Source of the DNA: CF-39 sp035651155
Lineage (GTDB): Bacteria > Chloroflexota > Limnocylindria > P2-11E
Length of the DNA: 64,000 nucleotides
NCBI GenBank assembly: GCA_035651155.1
Contig: DASRGG010000021.1
Location: 248,001 to 312,000, forward strand
Direction of reading: 5' to 3'
Shown: in pieces, positions 33,656 through 42,261 of the stretch
How the letters are laid out: each line of letters starts with the position of its first letter
Numbering within the stretch: the first letter of the stretch is position 1
Made by a program: the position numbers and the translations under genes
The notes under the pieces: model-generated
Told to the model about the DNA's origin: nothing
The model's database searches: none
The model's input: the letters and a program-made list of their open reading frames with translations, nothing else

Positions 33656-34692
33656 TCGCCCTCGTTCTCATCGGCATCCTCATCCCCGCCCTCCTCAACC
33701 TCCTCGTTCTTTTCGCCTTCAGCCTTCTTCTTGCCCTTTGCCGACTTCCAGTCGATCTCGGTGATCGCGGGATTCGCGAAGAGAGACCTACATCTTGAGA
33801 TCAGGTCGCCGCACTCCTTGAGCAGTTCGTCCGAAGCGGGCACGACGAAGCCCGGCGGACGCGTCACAGTCAGATCACTGCCATCGAGTTCGAGGTCACA
33901 CGCCGTGCGAAGCCGCAGCCCGGTCGAGAGGAAGCGGCGAACCTTGAGCAGCGAGAGGGCGATGAGGAGATGCGTGGCGTCGTCGCCCAGGCCGTAGCCG
34001 CGGAGGAGGGCAAGGTCGAGGTTGAAGTAGGCCTTGATCTCTGCCGCCGTGAATTCGGTTCGGTGGAATGGGACGTTGCCAAAGCCTTGCTTGGTGTCGC
34101 CCCTGGGATCGACCCGGTCGTTCTTCACACCGCCGCTCTCGGCGGGGCGCACGCCAGATGCTTCGATAAAACCGCTGAGGAGACGGGGCAAACGCAGCCG
34201 ACCACCGGCGAGTTCCTTTTTTGCGAGGAAAACGCCGTGTATGACGGCATTGGCGTCATACCTCAGGATCAGTCTGGCGAGCGCGGGGATGTCGACGGGC
34301 CCGGTTTCCATGCCCGCAGCATCCTGCTTGAGCTTCTCGAAGACGCCCTTGTCTTGGCCCTCGAGGATGTAGGGAGAATTGATGCGGTGCGCTTCAAGTA
34401 CTGAGTTCGTGAGTGCCGCGCCGTCTGAGCTCCTCACGCGGATGTATGGGAGCCCCTTGAGCCCACCGATGAGGTCGCCGGTCTCCTGGTCCCAGCAGGC
34501 CAGCTCCATGCGGTTAGCGACGGACTGGGCGGATTCGACCAGCAGCATCTCGGTGCCGTCGGGCCGGGTGTACCGCGCCGGCCCGAGATCGGCGAACCCC
34601 GTGGGCTGAAAGCGGTGGCCCTGGAGAGGCTTCAATCTCGCTTCCATGAGCAGGCGCGAGTTCTGGCTGAGCGTGGCGTAGTCGATGGTCAC
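33652..34692 (-). CDS. csb1: Type I-G Cas7 backbone protein, Csb1 (GSU0053 family)
   Basis: The 346-residue protein matches Csb1: an early LSQNSRLLMEARLKPLQGHRFQPTGF, then a central VFLAKKELAGGRLRLPRLLSGFIEASG and GFGNVPFHRTEFTA. It polymerises along the crRNA as the Cas7 backbone of the effector. The C-terminal 30 residues are Lys/Glu/Asp-rich (KGKKKAEGEKNEEVEEGGD), a charged tail that may be disordered. It overlaps csx17 and csb2 by ATGA at both ends. Confidence 0.92.
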   Translation of the reverse strand: MTIDYATLSQNSRLLMEARLKPLQGHRFQPTGFADLGPARYTRPDGTEMLLVESAQSVANRMELACWDQETGDLIGGLKGLPYIRVRSSDGAALTNSVLEAHRINSPYILEGQDKGVFEKLKQDAAGMETGPVDIPALARLILRYDANAVIHGVFLAKKELAGGRLRLPRLLSGFIEASGVRPAESGGVKNDRVDPRGDTKQGFGNVPFHRTEFTAAEIKAYFNLDLALLRGYGLGDDATHLLIALSLLKVRRFLSTGLRLRTACDLELDGSDLTVTRPPGFVVPASDELLKECGDLISRCRSLFANPAITEIDWKSAKGKKKAEGEKNEEVEEGGDEDADENEGE

Positions 34693-36995
34693 TTGGTCCC
34701 TCCTTGAGTCGCAACGGCGAGCGCTTCGACCGCTGCGGGCTGATCACGGCACGCGAGGCGAACGAGACGGTCCACGGACGCGGAGGAGATCGGGATGAGC
34801 AGTGCCGCAGCCAGGCGCTGAGCGCGGCGATATTCGGAGGAAAGCTCCGACCACTCCCCGTCGCGCATCGGTCCGGATGCAAGAGGCCCAGGCATGGGCG
34901 CGAGGCCAGAGGCACGCAGGCGCTGAGTGGCGATTCCGCATGCCTCGCCCACGCGGCCACTGCGCAGCAGCGACAGGACTCGGGAGTCGGGGCGGATCGC
35001 GACGCCTTGTTCTCCGCTGCGAGCAAGCCGCCAGCGAATGCCGTCAGCCCAACGCTCCGGCACAAGCGGACTAGGGAGGAAAAGGAGCTTCAGTAGGGCG
35101 TACTCGCGCGGGAGCGGCGGGTCCCCTACTTCCGCGGCTCCGTACCTCGCGCCCTCATCCAGTTTCCTCGGCCGATCGACGAGCATCAGTCCCCAGATCA
35201 GATCCTCGATGCGCTCGTCGTAAAGATCATCTTGGATGAACGCCGCGACAGCGCCGAGCGGAGCGTTAAAGTGCGACTTGAGCGGAAGGCGCTCGCATCC
35301 TGCGCGCTCCGCGTCCATCAGCCGCCGCTGGAGGACATTCGCGAGGTTCGTGGGCAGGTCTGCAGCGCTCCAGGCTACCGAGCGATCCTTCTCCGCCCAC
35401 GAACGGCAGCGCCGTTTCCAATCCACCGCCTCGAGATTGCACCGGAGCGGGCCGACATTGGCCTCGGGGTCGTGAACGAACGCAAGGCCGAGGGCAACGG
35501 CGAACTCGGGAGAATCGTCGCTCGCCGCGTCTCGCCATCCTTTCGACAACCCCGCGATCGGTAGGAGCTCCTTGTCTCTCCGCAGCCGCTCGGCGCTCGC
35601 GACCTCGCGTTCGGCCCGCCCGAGGGTGACGAGGACCTGTTGGAAGAACGAGTTGCCTCCGTAACGACAGAAGTTGAGGACGGCCGAGTCGATACTGCGC
35701 AACGCGCGCCCGAATCGCGGCGGCGTGTCCTTGAGGGTACAGATGGAGCGGAAGCGGCTGAGCCAGGGATCGACTTGGCGGAATAGCTCGACCGGGCCTC
35801 GCTCGGTCACGACGAATCGCGCCAGTGGCGTTGCGAGAAATGCCTTGCCGCTGCGCTTGAGGAAGCCCAGACGAGCGAATTCAGCAATCCCTCGGTCAAC
35901 GCCCAACCCCGCGACAGCACGAGCAAAATCGGTCCCGTCCCTGGCTGGACGACCAGAAACGTCCGCACGACCCTCACCAAAGAGATAGCGCAACTCGACC
36001 GCGCTCGCGGGCCGGTCCCAGAGCGGAAGCCAGAGTTCCCCACGCGAGACGGCGCCGTCCGGCGCGCCGGACGAATCAAACCCGGCAGCGACGGTGCGAA
36101 CCGTAAAGGGGAAGGCGGCGCGGGCTGATTCCGCGATTCCGAAACGCCGTGCCGCCGCACCAGCCAGCATGAGCACTCCCTCAAGCATGAGGATGAAGTC
36201 CCACGGGTTGTCAGCCGAAGCACCCTCCATCCCTTGGCTAGCATTGGGGCCTCCAGCCCGGCCCGGTGCGAATTGGCCGACGCTGGCGGAGTCGAGCTGG
36301 GTTGACTTGGCGAACAGGGCGTTGGCGAGCCACGAGCGAGACCTGTCGCTCACGGGATCGGTCGTGTTCAGCCCAAGTAGGACTACCCGCTGCATGAAGT
36401 TCTGGGTGAAGTCCAGTCGACCGTCATTGCCGCCTGTACCCAGCAGAGGCGCGAAGTCCTGCCCACCGTGCTGAACCACCATCGCGGCGTCTATCCACGC
36501 AACAACACCGTCAGGCATTTCGCGCCGGAATCGACGGATCAGGCGGCTCTTGTCGTCGTCCTTCGGCTTGTCACCGACCTTCTCCTCGTTGACGATCGCC
36601 CGGACAGAACGGATCACGTCAGCGTATGCACTCACACGAGACTCACTGCTGTTCCGTAAGGCCTCAACGGCCTTCTTGTTGTCCCGCTTGAAGAATCCGG
36701 AACCGCCAGCCCATGGTGCGACGATCGGTGTCGGCCTATACTTCTCTCGGCGCGGATCGCGGGAATCGCCTAGGAAGAACCCGACCAAAGAGTTACGCCG
36801 CTCCTCATCCGTGCTGGCTCCCTCGAACAGCACCGACGACCGCAGCCAAAAGACGTCGTCTCGCCACCAGCCCCGGGCTCTCGCGTCCACCTGCTCGCTC
36901 ACCAGACGCAAGATGCCCAGCGCCTTGAGGTAGGCCATGAGCGGCTCGGGCGTGCATCCCGGGAGTTCGATGTCGTGTCGCGCCGACTCAATCAC
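34689..36995 (-). CDS. csx17: Type I-G large subunit Csx17 (Cas8 group)
   Basis: This 768-residue protein has the Csx17 pattern. The N-terminus is LPGCTPEPLMAYLKALGILRLVSEQ, with DARGWWRDDVFWLRS and later PWDFILMLEGVLMLAGAAARR and RAAFPFTVR. It is the large effector subunit expected to recognise the PAM and recruit Cas3. Its start overlaps the cas3 stop and its stop overlaps csb1, both by ATGA. Its composition and GC are somewhat lower than the genes around 40-50 kb, in line with a transferred locus. Confidence 0.9.
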   Translation of the reverse strand: MIESARHDIELPGCTPEPLMAYLKALGILRLVSEQVDARARGWWRDDVFWLRSSVLFEGASTDEERRNSLVGFFLGDSRDPRREKYRPTPIVAPWAGGSGFFKRDNKKAVEALRNSSESRVSAYADVIRSVRAIVNEEKVGDKPKDDDKSRLIRRFRREMPDGVVAWIDAAMVVQHGGQDFAPLLGTGGNDGRLDFTQNFMQRVVLLGLNTTDPVSDRSRSWLANALFAKSTQLDSASVGQFAPGRAGGPNASQGMEGASADNPWDFILMLEGVLMLAGAAARRFGIAESARAAFPFTVRTVAAGFDSSGAPDGAVSRGELWLPLWDRPASAVELRYLFGEGRADVSGRPARDGTDFARAVAGLGVDRGIAEFARLGFLKRSGKAFLATPLARFVVTERGPVELFRQVDPWLSRFRSICTLKDTPPRFGRALRSIDSAVLNFCRYGGNSFFQQVLVTLGRAEREVASAERLRRDKELLPIAGLSKGWRDAASDDSPEFAVALGLAFVHDPEANVGPLRCNLEAVDWKRRCRSWAEKDRSVAWSAADLPTNLANVLQRRLMDAERAGCERLPLKSHFNAPLGAVAAFIQDDLYDERIEDLIWGLMLVDRPRKLDEGARYGAAEVGDPPLPREYALLKLLFLPSPLVPERWADGIRWRLARSGEQGVAIRPDSRVLSLLRSGRVGEACGIATQRLRASGLAPMPGPLASGPMRDGEWSELSSEYRRAQRLAAALLIPISSASVDRLVRLACRDQPAAVEALAVATQGGTK

Positions 36996-39754
36996 GATCG
37001 GTCGCCACGATCGGTCGTGATCCGGCCCACGTTCGCCGTAATTCCGTGCGGCCCTCTTAAGCCGCGTTGTGCCGCTGCCTTGCTGGCGCGCATATCCGCC
37101 GCCCGGACAATCGCCTCAAGGTACGCCAGGCGGAACGGGCCGAACGAATCCCGAAGGTTGATCATCCGCTCGGCCCACGATGGCTGGCCGACAAAAGGCT
37201 CCTGTTCGCACAGCCCGAGTTCCATGGGCTCCAGCGAGAGCGTCACCGCCGGCGCGACCACGCTGCTGCCAAGGTCGGTGGCAGGGAGTCGGTCGCCCTC
37301 CCAGACACCGCGGGCGAAGCGGCGGTCTCTTCCTTGATCATCGCGCATCGGCTCGGGTCGGCGTTCCTCGGGCAGTGAGCGGATCGAGATCCGCACCTTG
37401 CCGTGATGCGCTGCGACAAGATACGCAACGAGGTCGCGAAACTCTTCGGGCACACGTGCGTTCCGGGGATCGAGCACAGCGAGTGCCGAAGCGAGTTCGT
37501 GACGGAAGTGCTTGCGTTCATAGCGTTGCCACCATCCGCGATCGATCACAAGCCCGCCCTTGCGTGTCTTGCCCGGGGCCTTCGCGATGTCGCGCCGACC
37601 TCGCCAAGCATCAGGTCGCTCGCGGCGGTGGATCGTCTTCCCTCCGCGCTCGACGCTGCCCCCGTCATCCACGGCGTTCTGAAAGACCTCGTGGGCCTTG
37701 CCTCGGTCATGCCATCGCGCGGCCGCGCGAAGAGCCTCGGCTTCTCCACGGACTGACGGCAGCATGCTCAGGATGGCATCGGCCTCCCGGGACACGTCAT
37801 CGGCATGTTCGGCCAATGTCTGCCAGATACCGAGTTGTGATGGGGCGTCATCGTCGATCGAGTCAGGAGGAACGGCGGACTCCGGATCCGGCGCGGGAAC
37901 AGGGTCGACCCATCCACTCGACGCAGGATCCCAGCCTTGCTCCGAGTACCCGCCCGCGGCAGCGTGAGCGAGGAAAACCTGTCCGGGAGCGACCTTCGCG
38001 GGCTGGACCCCTTCCCACTTCCGAGTCACAAAGTTCCACCGCCAGACCGTGTCGCTGGCCTTTTTGGCGAACTCGCGGAACTCGCCGATCGGCGCCGGAC
38101 AGAGCTCGTCACGGCGCGGGGCCCGCTCATCGACCGGCGGTTCATTGGTCTCCTTTCTGTCCCACTCCCGCCAGAAGACACGCACGTCGGAGTCATCGAT
38201 CTCGCGGACGAAGCGATCGATGTCGATGTCGTTGCCCGCCAGGTCAGGCGTGGTGTCAAAGAGATCAATCAGATCCTTGCGGCGGATGACATGCGTGTGC
38301 TCGAATGCCATCGCCCTCGAGAAGTCGTCCGGATCATCTTCAATAACCCTCTCAAGCGCGGCAGGCCCAACACCCCCGGCGCATCTCGCAAGGAGGACTC
38401 GTGCGTCGGCTAGCTGCGCTTGCTGATACGGCGCCGCGGACGACCGTGCGACCTTGTCGTCTACGGTCTCCGGAAGGTCGATCCAGAACACGCGGGCGTT
38501 GTCGTTCTCCGTTCCATACCGGTTGCACCTGCCGAAGCGCTGGACGAGTGAAGACCACGGGGCAAGTTCGGTGAACAGCGTCGTCGCACTGACGTCGACG
38601 CCAGCTTCGATCACCTGCGTGCTCACCACGATCAGTCCCGGGCCGCGCGGATCGAGCTCCGCAATGGCCTGATCGAGCCGCTGTTTTCGATCGCCCGGCC
38701 GGAAGCGCGAGTGCAGGAGCACGACGGGGATCGACGGCGATCCCTCCGCCGTGGTCCTCACATCTTGCGTGCCCACCCTCCTCGACTTCTTGCCTTTGTC
38801 CGCGGGAGAGTCGATGGCCGGTTTGCTCAACGCCTCGAACAGCTCACATGCGCAAGCGACGGTGTTGAGGACCACGATCGTCCGCGTGCCGGGTCGGTGG
38901 GCCTTTCGGATCTCGCCGGCGACGCCGCCGGCGTCCCCGATGCGCGACTTGGCTCTCTCCAGCGGCTTCTTCGCTTGCCACCTCAGAGCGGACTTCTCGC
39001 GGTCGTCGTCACTGAGTTGAAGGGGCGACAGCTCGCGCACCCTGTCTTTGAAGTCCACCGTCTCCAGCCAATCCCGTCGCAAGGTCGCCGACATCCAGAC
39101 GCTCCGGCAGCCGTGCCCGTCCTTCGAACCCAGCGTCCACCGGAACGCCTCGAGTTGGGTCGTGGTCGCCAGACCGCTGCCCATGAGCTGGATCTCATCG
39201 AAGACCCACAGGCAGTCGGTGTTCAGAAGGCCGAACTGCACGGGCCAGCGGGAGCGGCTTGCCGCGTAGCCGCGGTTCAGCGCGCGGGACAAGAGCATGT
39301 CCTGCGTGCCGACGATGATCGCGTCGCGTTCGGGATGGATGTCCCAATCCTCTTCGTCCTCACCGCCCATGAGAACGTGTACCGCGACCTTCCCTGGGTC
39401 GCTGAAAGTCGGTGAGTAGGATCGCAGTCGCTGCGTGCCGTTCTGCTCCTCGATCTCGGCAGCCCCGTCGAGCCGCCCAAGGTTGTGCAGCCAGAGGACT
39501 GCTCTGTCGCGCGTCTGTTCGACCAAGACACGCATGGGCAGGCAGTACACGAGTCGTCGCGGGGTGAGATCCCTCGTCGTCTGATCGGGCCCGTATCTCC
39601 GCCACAGCCAGCCGACGACGACCATCGCCGTCTTGCCAAAGCCTGTCGGTACGCTGACGAGAGATCGCATCGGCTGGGACAGCGCGAACTCGCGTTGGAA
39701 AGGGTAAGGGTCGCTGCGCGACGCTGTGCGGAAGAAGTCATCGAACGCCGTCAT
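36992..39754 (-). CDS. cas3: Cas3 helicase-nuclease (helicase N-terminal, HD C-terminal)
   Basis: The 920-residue protein begins FDDFFRTASRSDPYPFQ. It has Walker A PTGFGKTAMV (about residue 38), DEIQLMGSG (motif II), SVWMSATL (motif III) and a C-terminal helicase region with QRFGRCNRYG (motif VI). The HD nuclease domain is C-terminal, around ARWHDRGKAHEVFQ (about 705), which is typical of type I-G. It unwinds and degrades target DNA. ATG 39754 overlaps the stop of the preceding short frame by ATGA. A reading extended to 40039 runs through that gene in the wrong frame and is rejected. Confidence 0.93.
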   Translation of the reverse strand: MTAFDDFFRTASRSDPYPFQREFALSQPMRSLVSVPTGFGKTAMVVVGWLWRRYGPDQTTRDLTPRRLVYCLPMRVLVEQTRDRAVLWLHNLGRLDGAAEIEEQNGTQRLRSYSPTFSDPGKVAVHVLMGGEDEEDWDIHPERDAIIVGTQDMLLSRALNRGYAASRSRWPVQFGLLNTDCLWVFDEIQLMGSGLATTTQLEAFRWTLGSKDGHGCRSVWMSATLRRDWLETVDFKDRVRELSPLQLSDDDREKSALRWQAKKPLERAKSRIGDAGGVAGEIRKAHRPGTRTIVVLNTVACACELFEALSKPAIDSPADKGKKSRRVGTQDVRTTAEGSPSIPVVLLHSRFRPGDRKQRLDQAIAELDPRGPGLIVVSTQVIEAGVDVSATTLFTELAPWSSLVQRFGRCNRYGTENDNARVFWIDLPETVDDKVARSSAAPYQQAQLADARVLLARCAGGVGPAALERVIEDDPDDFSRAMAFEHTHVIRRKDLIDLFDTTPDLAGNDIDIDRFVREIDDSDVRVFWREWDRKETNEPPVDERAPRRDELCPAPIGEFREFAKKASDTVWRWNFVTRKWEGVQPAKVAPGQVFLAHAAAGGYSEQGWDPASSGWVDPVPAPDPESAVPPDSIDDDAPSQLGIWQTLAEHADDVSREADAILSMLPSVRGEAEALRAAARWHDRGKAHEVFQNAVDDGGSVERGGKTIHRRERPDAWRGRRDIAKAPGKTRKGGLVIDRGWWQRYERKHFRHELASALAVLDPRNARVPEEFRDLVAYLVAAHHGKVRISIRSLPEERRPEPMRDDQGRDRRFARGVWEGDRLPATDLGSSVVAPAVTLSLEPMELGLCEQEPFVGQPSWAERMINLRDSFGPFRLAYLEAIVRAADMRASKAAAQRGLRGPHGITANVGRITTDRGDRS

Positions 39755-40134
39755 ACGCGGGACCGTGCCTCTGGCGCAGCCACGGCCGCCAACTCTGGCC
39801 TCGTCAGCAGCGCGTGATGAAGGCCTTCGACCTGCCCCGTCGCCTGACCCACGACCGTCCGCCGGTTCACGACGTAGACGAGTCGGCGCGGGAAGCCAGA
39901 GACCGTTCCGTCGCGCACGTGACGCGCGAGCGCGAGGAGCCAGACCGCGATCACCGAGGTCTTGCCGAGTCCCGTTGGGATGTCGCAGGAAGCCGGAAAG
40001 CGGCCAGCGAGGAATTCGGCAAATAGGGCCCGCTGCCATGGGAACGGCGCGACCGCGCGATCGCGTCCGTAGAGCGCTCCAAAGAGCGCGTCAAAACTCC
40101 CAGCCTCTTCCTCCATCACTCGCTCGCTCCCCAT
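39751..40134 (-). CDS. Truncated Cas3-like helicase N-terminus
   Basis: This frame of 127 residues matches the first part of another Cas3. It has FDALFGALYGRDRAVAPFPW (Q-motif region), Walker A DIPTGLGKTSVIAVWLLALA and the motif Ia strand RRLVYVVNRRTVVGQAT. It stops soon after, at about the point where motif Ib would be expected. Its sequence is closer to the classic type I-G Cas3 style than the full Cas3 behind it. Its TGA overlaps the cas3 ATG (ATGA), so it is in position to be the first cistron of the cas operon. It may be a fossil of a replaced cas3 or a small partner protein. Without motifs II-VI it cannot be a helicase. Confidence 0.75.
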   Translation of the reverse strand: MGSERVMEEEAGSFDALFGALYGRDRAVAPFPWQRALFAEFLAGRFPASCDIPTGLGKTSVIAVWLLALARHVRDGTVSGFPRRLVYVVNRRTVVGQATGQVEGLHHALLTRPELAAVAAPEARSRV

Positions 40135-40522
40135 GGCCAGCAGGACTCTACCGAACGCCTGTTCGTCTGTCGAGGGCCACGTCCATGCCCGTGCCAGGCG
40201 CCCTGGACGGCGGGCGTTTAGTGGGCGCGATCTCGGCGGCGACTACTCCGCGGTGACGATGGACCGGTAGTGCGGCTGGCCCACGCTCGTCCGCGGATCG
40301 AATGAAGCATGCTCGTCTCGGTGCCCCCGTCGGGAACCGGATAGACATAGACATAGAGGGTGTTCACCTTGTCGACCGCCTGATTGTCAGCGGCGGCGGA
40401 AAGTGACCCGCCTCTGGCGGTCGAAGGTATTGAGCGCGTCGGGGATGAGCCGCCGAGGCGACGGTGGTCCGGAGAGAAGACGGCGGGGGGTCCGGATACG
40501 TCCATTTCTGGACGATTCGAGC
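40135..40522. other. Region upstream of the cas operon with gene and IS debris
   Basis: No intact gene is visible. The cas operon promoter should lie just above 40134. On the minus strand, 40251-40305 reads HASFDPRTSVGQPHYRS and ends at a TAG. A different frame just upstream reads LYVYVYPVPDGGTETS. Together they look like the frameshifted C-terminus of a lost gene. An IS21-type terminal sequence starts at 40385. Confidence 0.45.
40385..40410 (+). repeat. IS21-type terminal inverted repeat, solitary
   Basis: TGTCAGCGGCGGCGGAAAG followed by TGACCCG closely resembles the IS21-type end at 25228 (TGTCAACGGCGG, AAAAGTGACCC) and is in the same orientation. No istA or istB sequence adjoins it. It is probably the scar of a deleted element at the edge of the CRISPR-Cas locus. 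Confidence 0.6.
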
Positions 40523-40792
40523 CTAGCCACCGCTCACGGCCGGCAGCACCTCGATCGTGCGCGCGGCCGCGAGCGACGTCTCCGGCGACAGGAACCGCGC
40601 ATCCTCGCCGTCGACGAACACGGTCACGAACTTCCCGAACGTCCCGCCGCTGAGGATGCGGCTCGCGAGATCCGGATACTGCCGCGCGATCGCGTCTGGC
40701 AGCGAGCGCAGGTCGGTCGCGTCGATCGGGACGGTGGTCTTTCCGCCGACGGTCGAGCGCAGGGGCGCGGGGAGCCGGATGGTGACGCTCAT
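40523..40792 (-). CDS. MoaD/ThiS-family sulfur carrier protein
   Basis: This 89-residue beta-grasp protein (VTIRLPAPLRSTVGGKTTVP...IEVLPAVSGG) ends in the Gly-Gly needed for adenylation and thiocarboxylate formation. MoaD, ThiS, CysO and HcyS belong to this superfamily and deliver sulfur for molybdopterin, thiamine, cysteine or homocysteine. No moa or thi genes adjoin it. Its ATG overlaps the stop of the threonine-synthase-like gene (ATGA), so its role is most likely tied to that PLP enzyme. It shares the attenuator upstream of that gene. Confidence 0.85.
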   Translation of the reverse strand: MSVTIRLPAPLRSTVGGKTTVPIDATDLRSLPDAIARQYPDLASRILSGGTFGKFVTVFVDGEDARFLSPETSLAAARTIEVLPAVSGG

Positions 40793-42033
40793 CGCAACAC
40801 CTCCGCATAGGCCGCGTGGAAGGCGTCGGCGTCGGGATCGATGACCGCGCGCAGATCGAGCTCGCCGGGCTCCTGCTTGTACCCGTTCCCGGTGAGGTAG
40901 AGGACGACGGTCTCGCCGGGCTTGAAGGCGCCGCGACGCGCGAGCTCCCGTGCCGTCGCGACGACCACACCGCCCGCGGGCTCGACGAACACGCCCTCCG
41001 TCGTGGCGAGGAGCCGCGTCGCGTCGAGGATCGCCTCTTCGCCGACCGACGCCGCGCTGCCGTGCGACTCGCGGACCGCGCTCACCGATCCATCCCCGTC
41101 GGCCGGCGCTCCGATCGCGAGCGATCTCGCCACGGTCGCGGGCGTTCGCACGGGCGCGACCGGTCGCCACCCATCGAGGATCGCGTCGGAGACCGGCGCG
41201 CACCCGGCGGGCTGTGCCGCGTGGACGCGACAGTGCTCACCCTCGACGAGGCGGCTCGCGCGGAGCTGCGCGACCGCGCGCGCGGTGCGCGTCAGCAGTG
41301 CTCCGGATCCGACCGGCACGACCACGTGGTGCGGCAGCTCCCATCCGAGCTGCTCGGCGCACTCGAAGAGGAGCGTCTTCGAGCCCTCCGCGTAGTACGG
41401 CCGCAGCGTGAAGTTCACGAAACCCCAGCCGTGCTCGTCCGCAAGCCGCCCGCAGAGCCGGTTCACCTGGTCGTAGGTGCCGCGCACCCGGACGACATGC
41501 GCCCCGTACGCGGCGGCGCTCGCGACCTTGCCCGGCTCGGTGGACTCCGGCACGAACACGAACGCGAGCAGGCCGTTCCGCGCGGCGGCGGCGGCCACCG
41601 CGCCCGCCAGGTTGCCGGTCGAGGCGCACGCGAGCGTCCCGAGGCCGAGCTCGATCGCGCGCGCGAGCGCGATCGCGACCGGACGGTCCTTGAAGGAGAG
41701 GGTCACGTTGCGCGTGTCGTCCTTCAGGTACAGGCGCTCGACACCGATCGCCGCTCCCAGCCGCGGGGCGGGGATGAGCGGCGTCCAGCCAACGGGAAAG
41801 TGCGCCGGCGGCTCGGCGACCGGGAGGAGCGGCGCGTACCGCCACAGGCTCCGCGGACCGCGCTCGATCCGGGAGCGAAGCTCATCGGCCGTGACGGCAT
41901 CGAGATCGTAGTCGGGCTCGATGGGGCCGAGGCACTCGCCACAGACGTAGCGGTCGTCCGCCGGCTGGAGCGCGCCACACGCGCGGCACCGCAGACCCCG
42001 CAGCAGGGAGCGCGTCGCGAACGTCGTCGCCAT
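40789..42033 (-). CDS. Threonine-synthase-like PLP enzyme with zinc ribbon
   Basis: The protein has 414 residues from ATG 42033. A zinc ribbon (C16, C19, C31, C34) precedes the fold-type II PLP domain. The PLP lysine is Lys115 in NVTLSFKDRP, where standard ThrC has NPTGSFKDR. The phosphate-binding glycine loop is PVGSGALL and a second PLP contact is in STGNLAGAVAAAA. The family turns O-phosphohomoserine into threonine. The coupled sulfur carrier and a Met-codon leader peptide make another O-phosphohomoserine reaction, homocysteine formation, a real alternative. GGAGGGT lies 4 bases before the start, straight after the attenuator's U-tract. Confidence 0.8.
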   Translation of the reverse strand: MATTFATRSLLRGLRCRACGALQPADDRYVCGECLGPIEPDYDLDAVTADELRSRIERGPRSLWRYAPLLPVAEPPAHFPVGWTPLIPAPRLGAAIGVERLYLKDDTRNVTLSFKDRPVAIALARAIELGLGTLACASTGNLAGAVAAAAARNGLLAFVFVPESTEPGKVASAAAYGAHVVRVRGTYDQVNRLCGRLADEHGWGFVNFTLRPYYAEGSKTLLFECAEQLGWELPHHVVVPVGSGALLTRTARAVAQLRASRLVEGEHCRVHAAQPAGCAPVSDAILDGWRPVAPVRTPATVARSLAIGAPADGDGSVSAVRESHGSAASVGEEAILDATRLLATTEGVFVEPAGGVVVATARELARRGAFKPGETVVLYLTGNGYKQEPGELDLRAVIDPDADAFHAAYAEVLR

Positions 42034-42044
42034 GACTACCCTCC

Positions 42045-42181
42045 AAAAACGAAAGGCCCCCGGTGTCACCGGGGGCCTGTGTGCCTGCGAAAGGACGGCT
42101 ACGCGCGGATCACGTCCAACGGCACACAGGCCTCGAAATCGAGGCCATCGACATGGACATGCCCATCGCGAAGCCGTTCAC
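42045..42181 (-). promoter_or_regulatory. Ribosome-mediated transcription attenuator with Met-rich leader peptide
   Basis: GTG 42181 opens a 23-codon leader that stops at TGA 42112-42110. Codons 6, 8, 10 and 12 are ATG. Directly after the last one, GGCCTCG (42146-42140) can pair with CGAGGCC (42135-42129), as stem 1:2. GGCCTGTGTGCC (42132-42121) can pair with GGCACACAGGCC (42085-42074), as stem 2:3. GGCCCCCGGTG (42077-42067) pairs with the complementary arm (42065-42055) and is followed by TTTCGTTTTT, a full terminator (3:4). Stalling at Met codons would cover region 1, free 2 to pair with 3 and allow read-through. Translation to the stop would cover region 2 and favour termination. Confidence 0.75.
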
Positions 42182-42261
42182 GTCGCCGCACCGTACCCGC
42201 GCGGCACGCCGCGGTCAACGCGGGCGGGCCGACATGCACAAAGCAGGTGTAGCCGGCCCTC

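Noticed and set aside
36992..40039. Cas3 extended to 1015 residues
   Set aside because: The extra 95 residues are read in the wrong frame through the Cas3-like fragment gene and contain no family sequence. ATG 39754 with the ATGA overlap fits better.
42080..42181. T-box riboswitch in the threonine-synthase-like leader
   Set aside because: No good match to the conserved T-box core (UGGnACCGCG) is present. The leader peptide and three-stem layout explain the sequence better.
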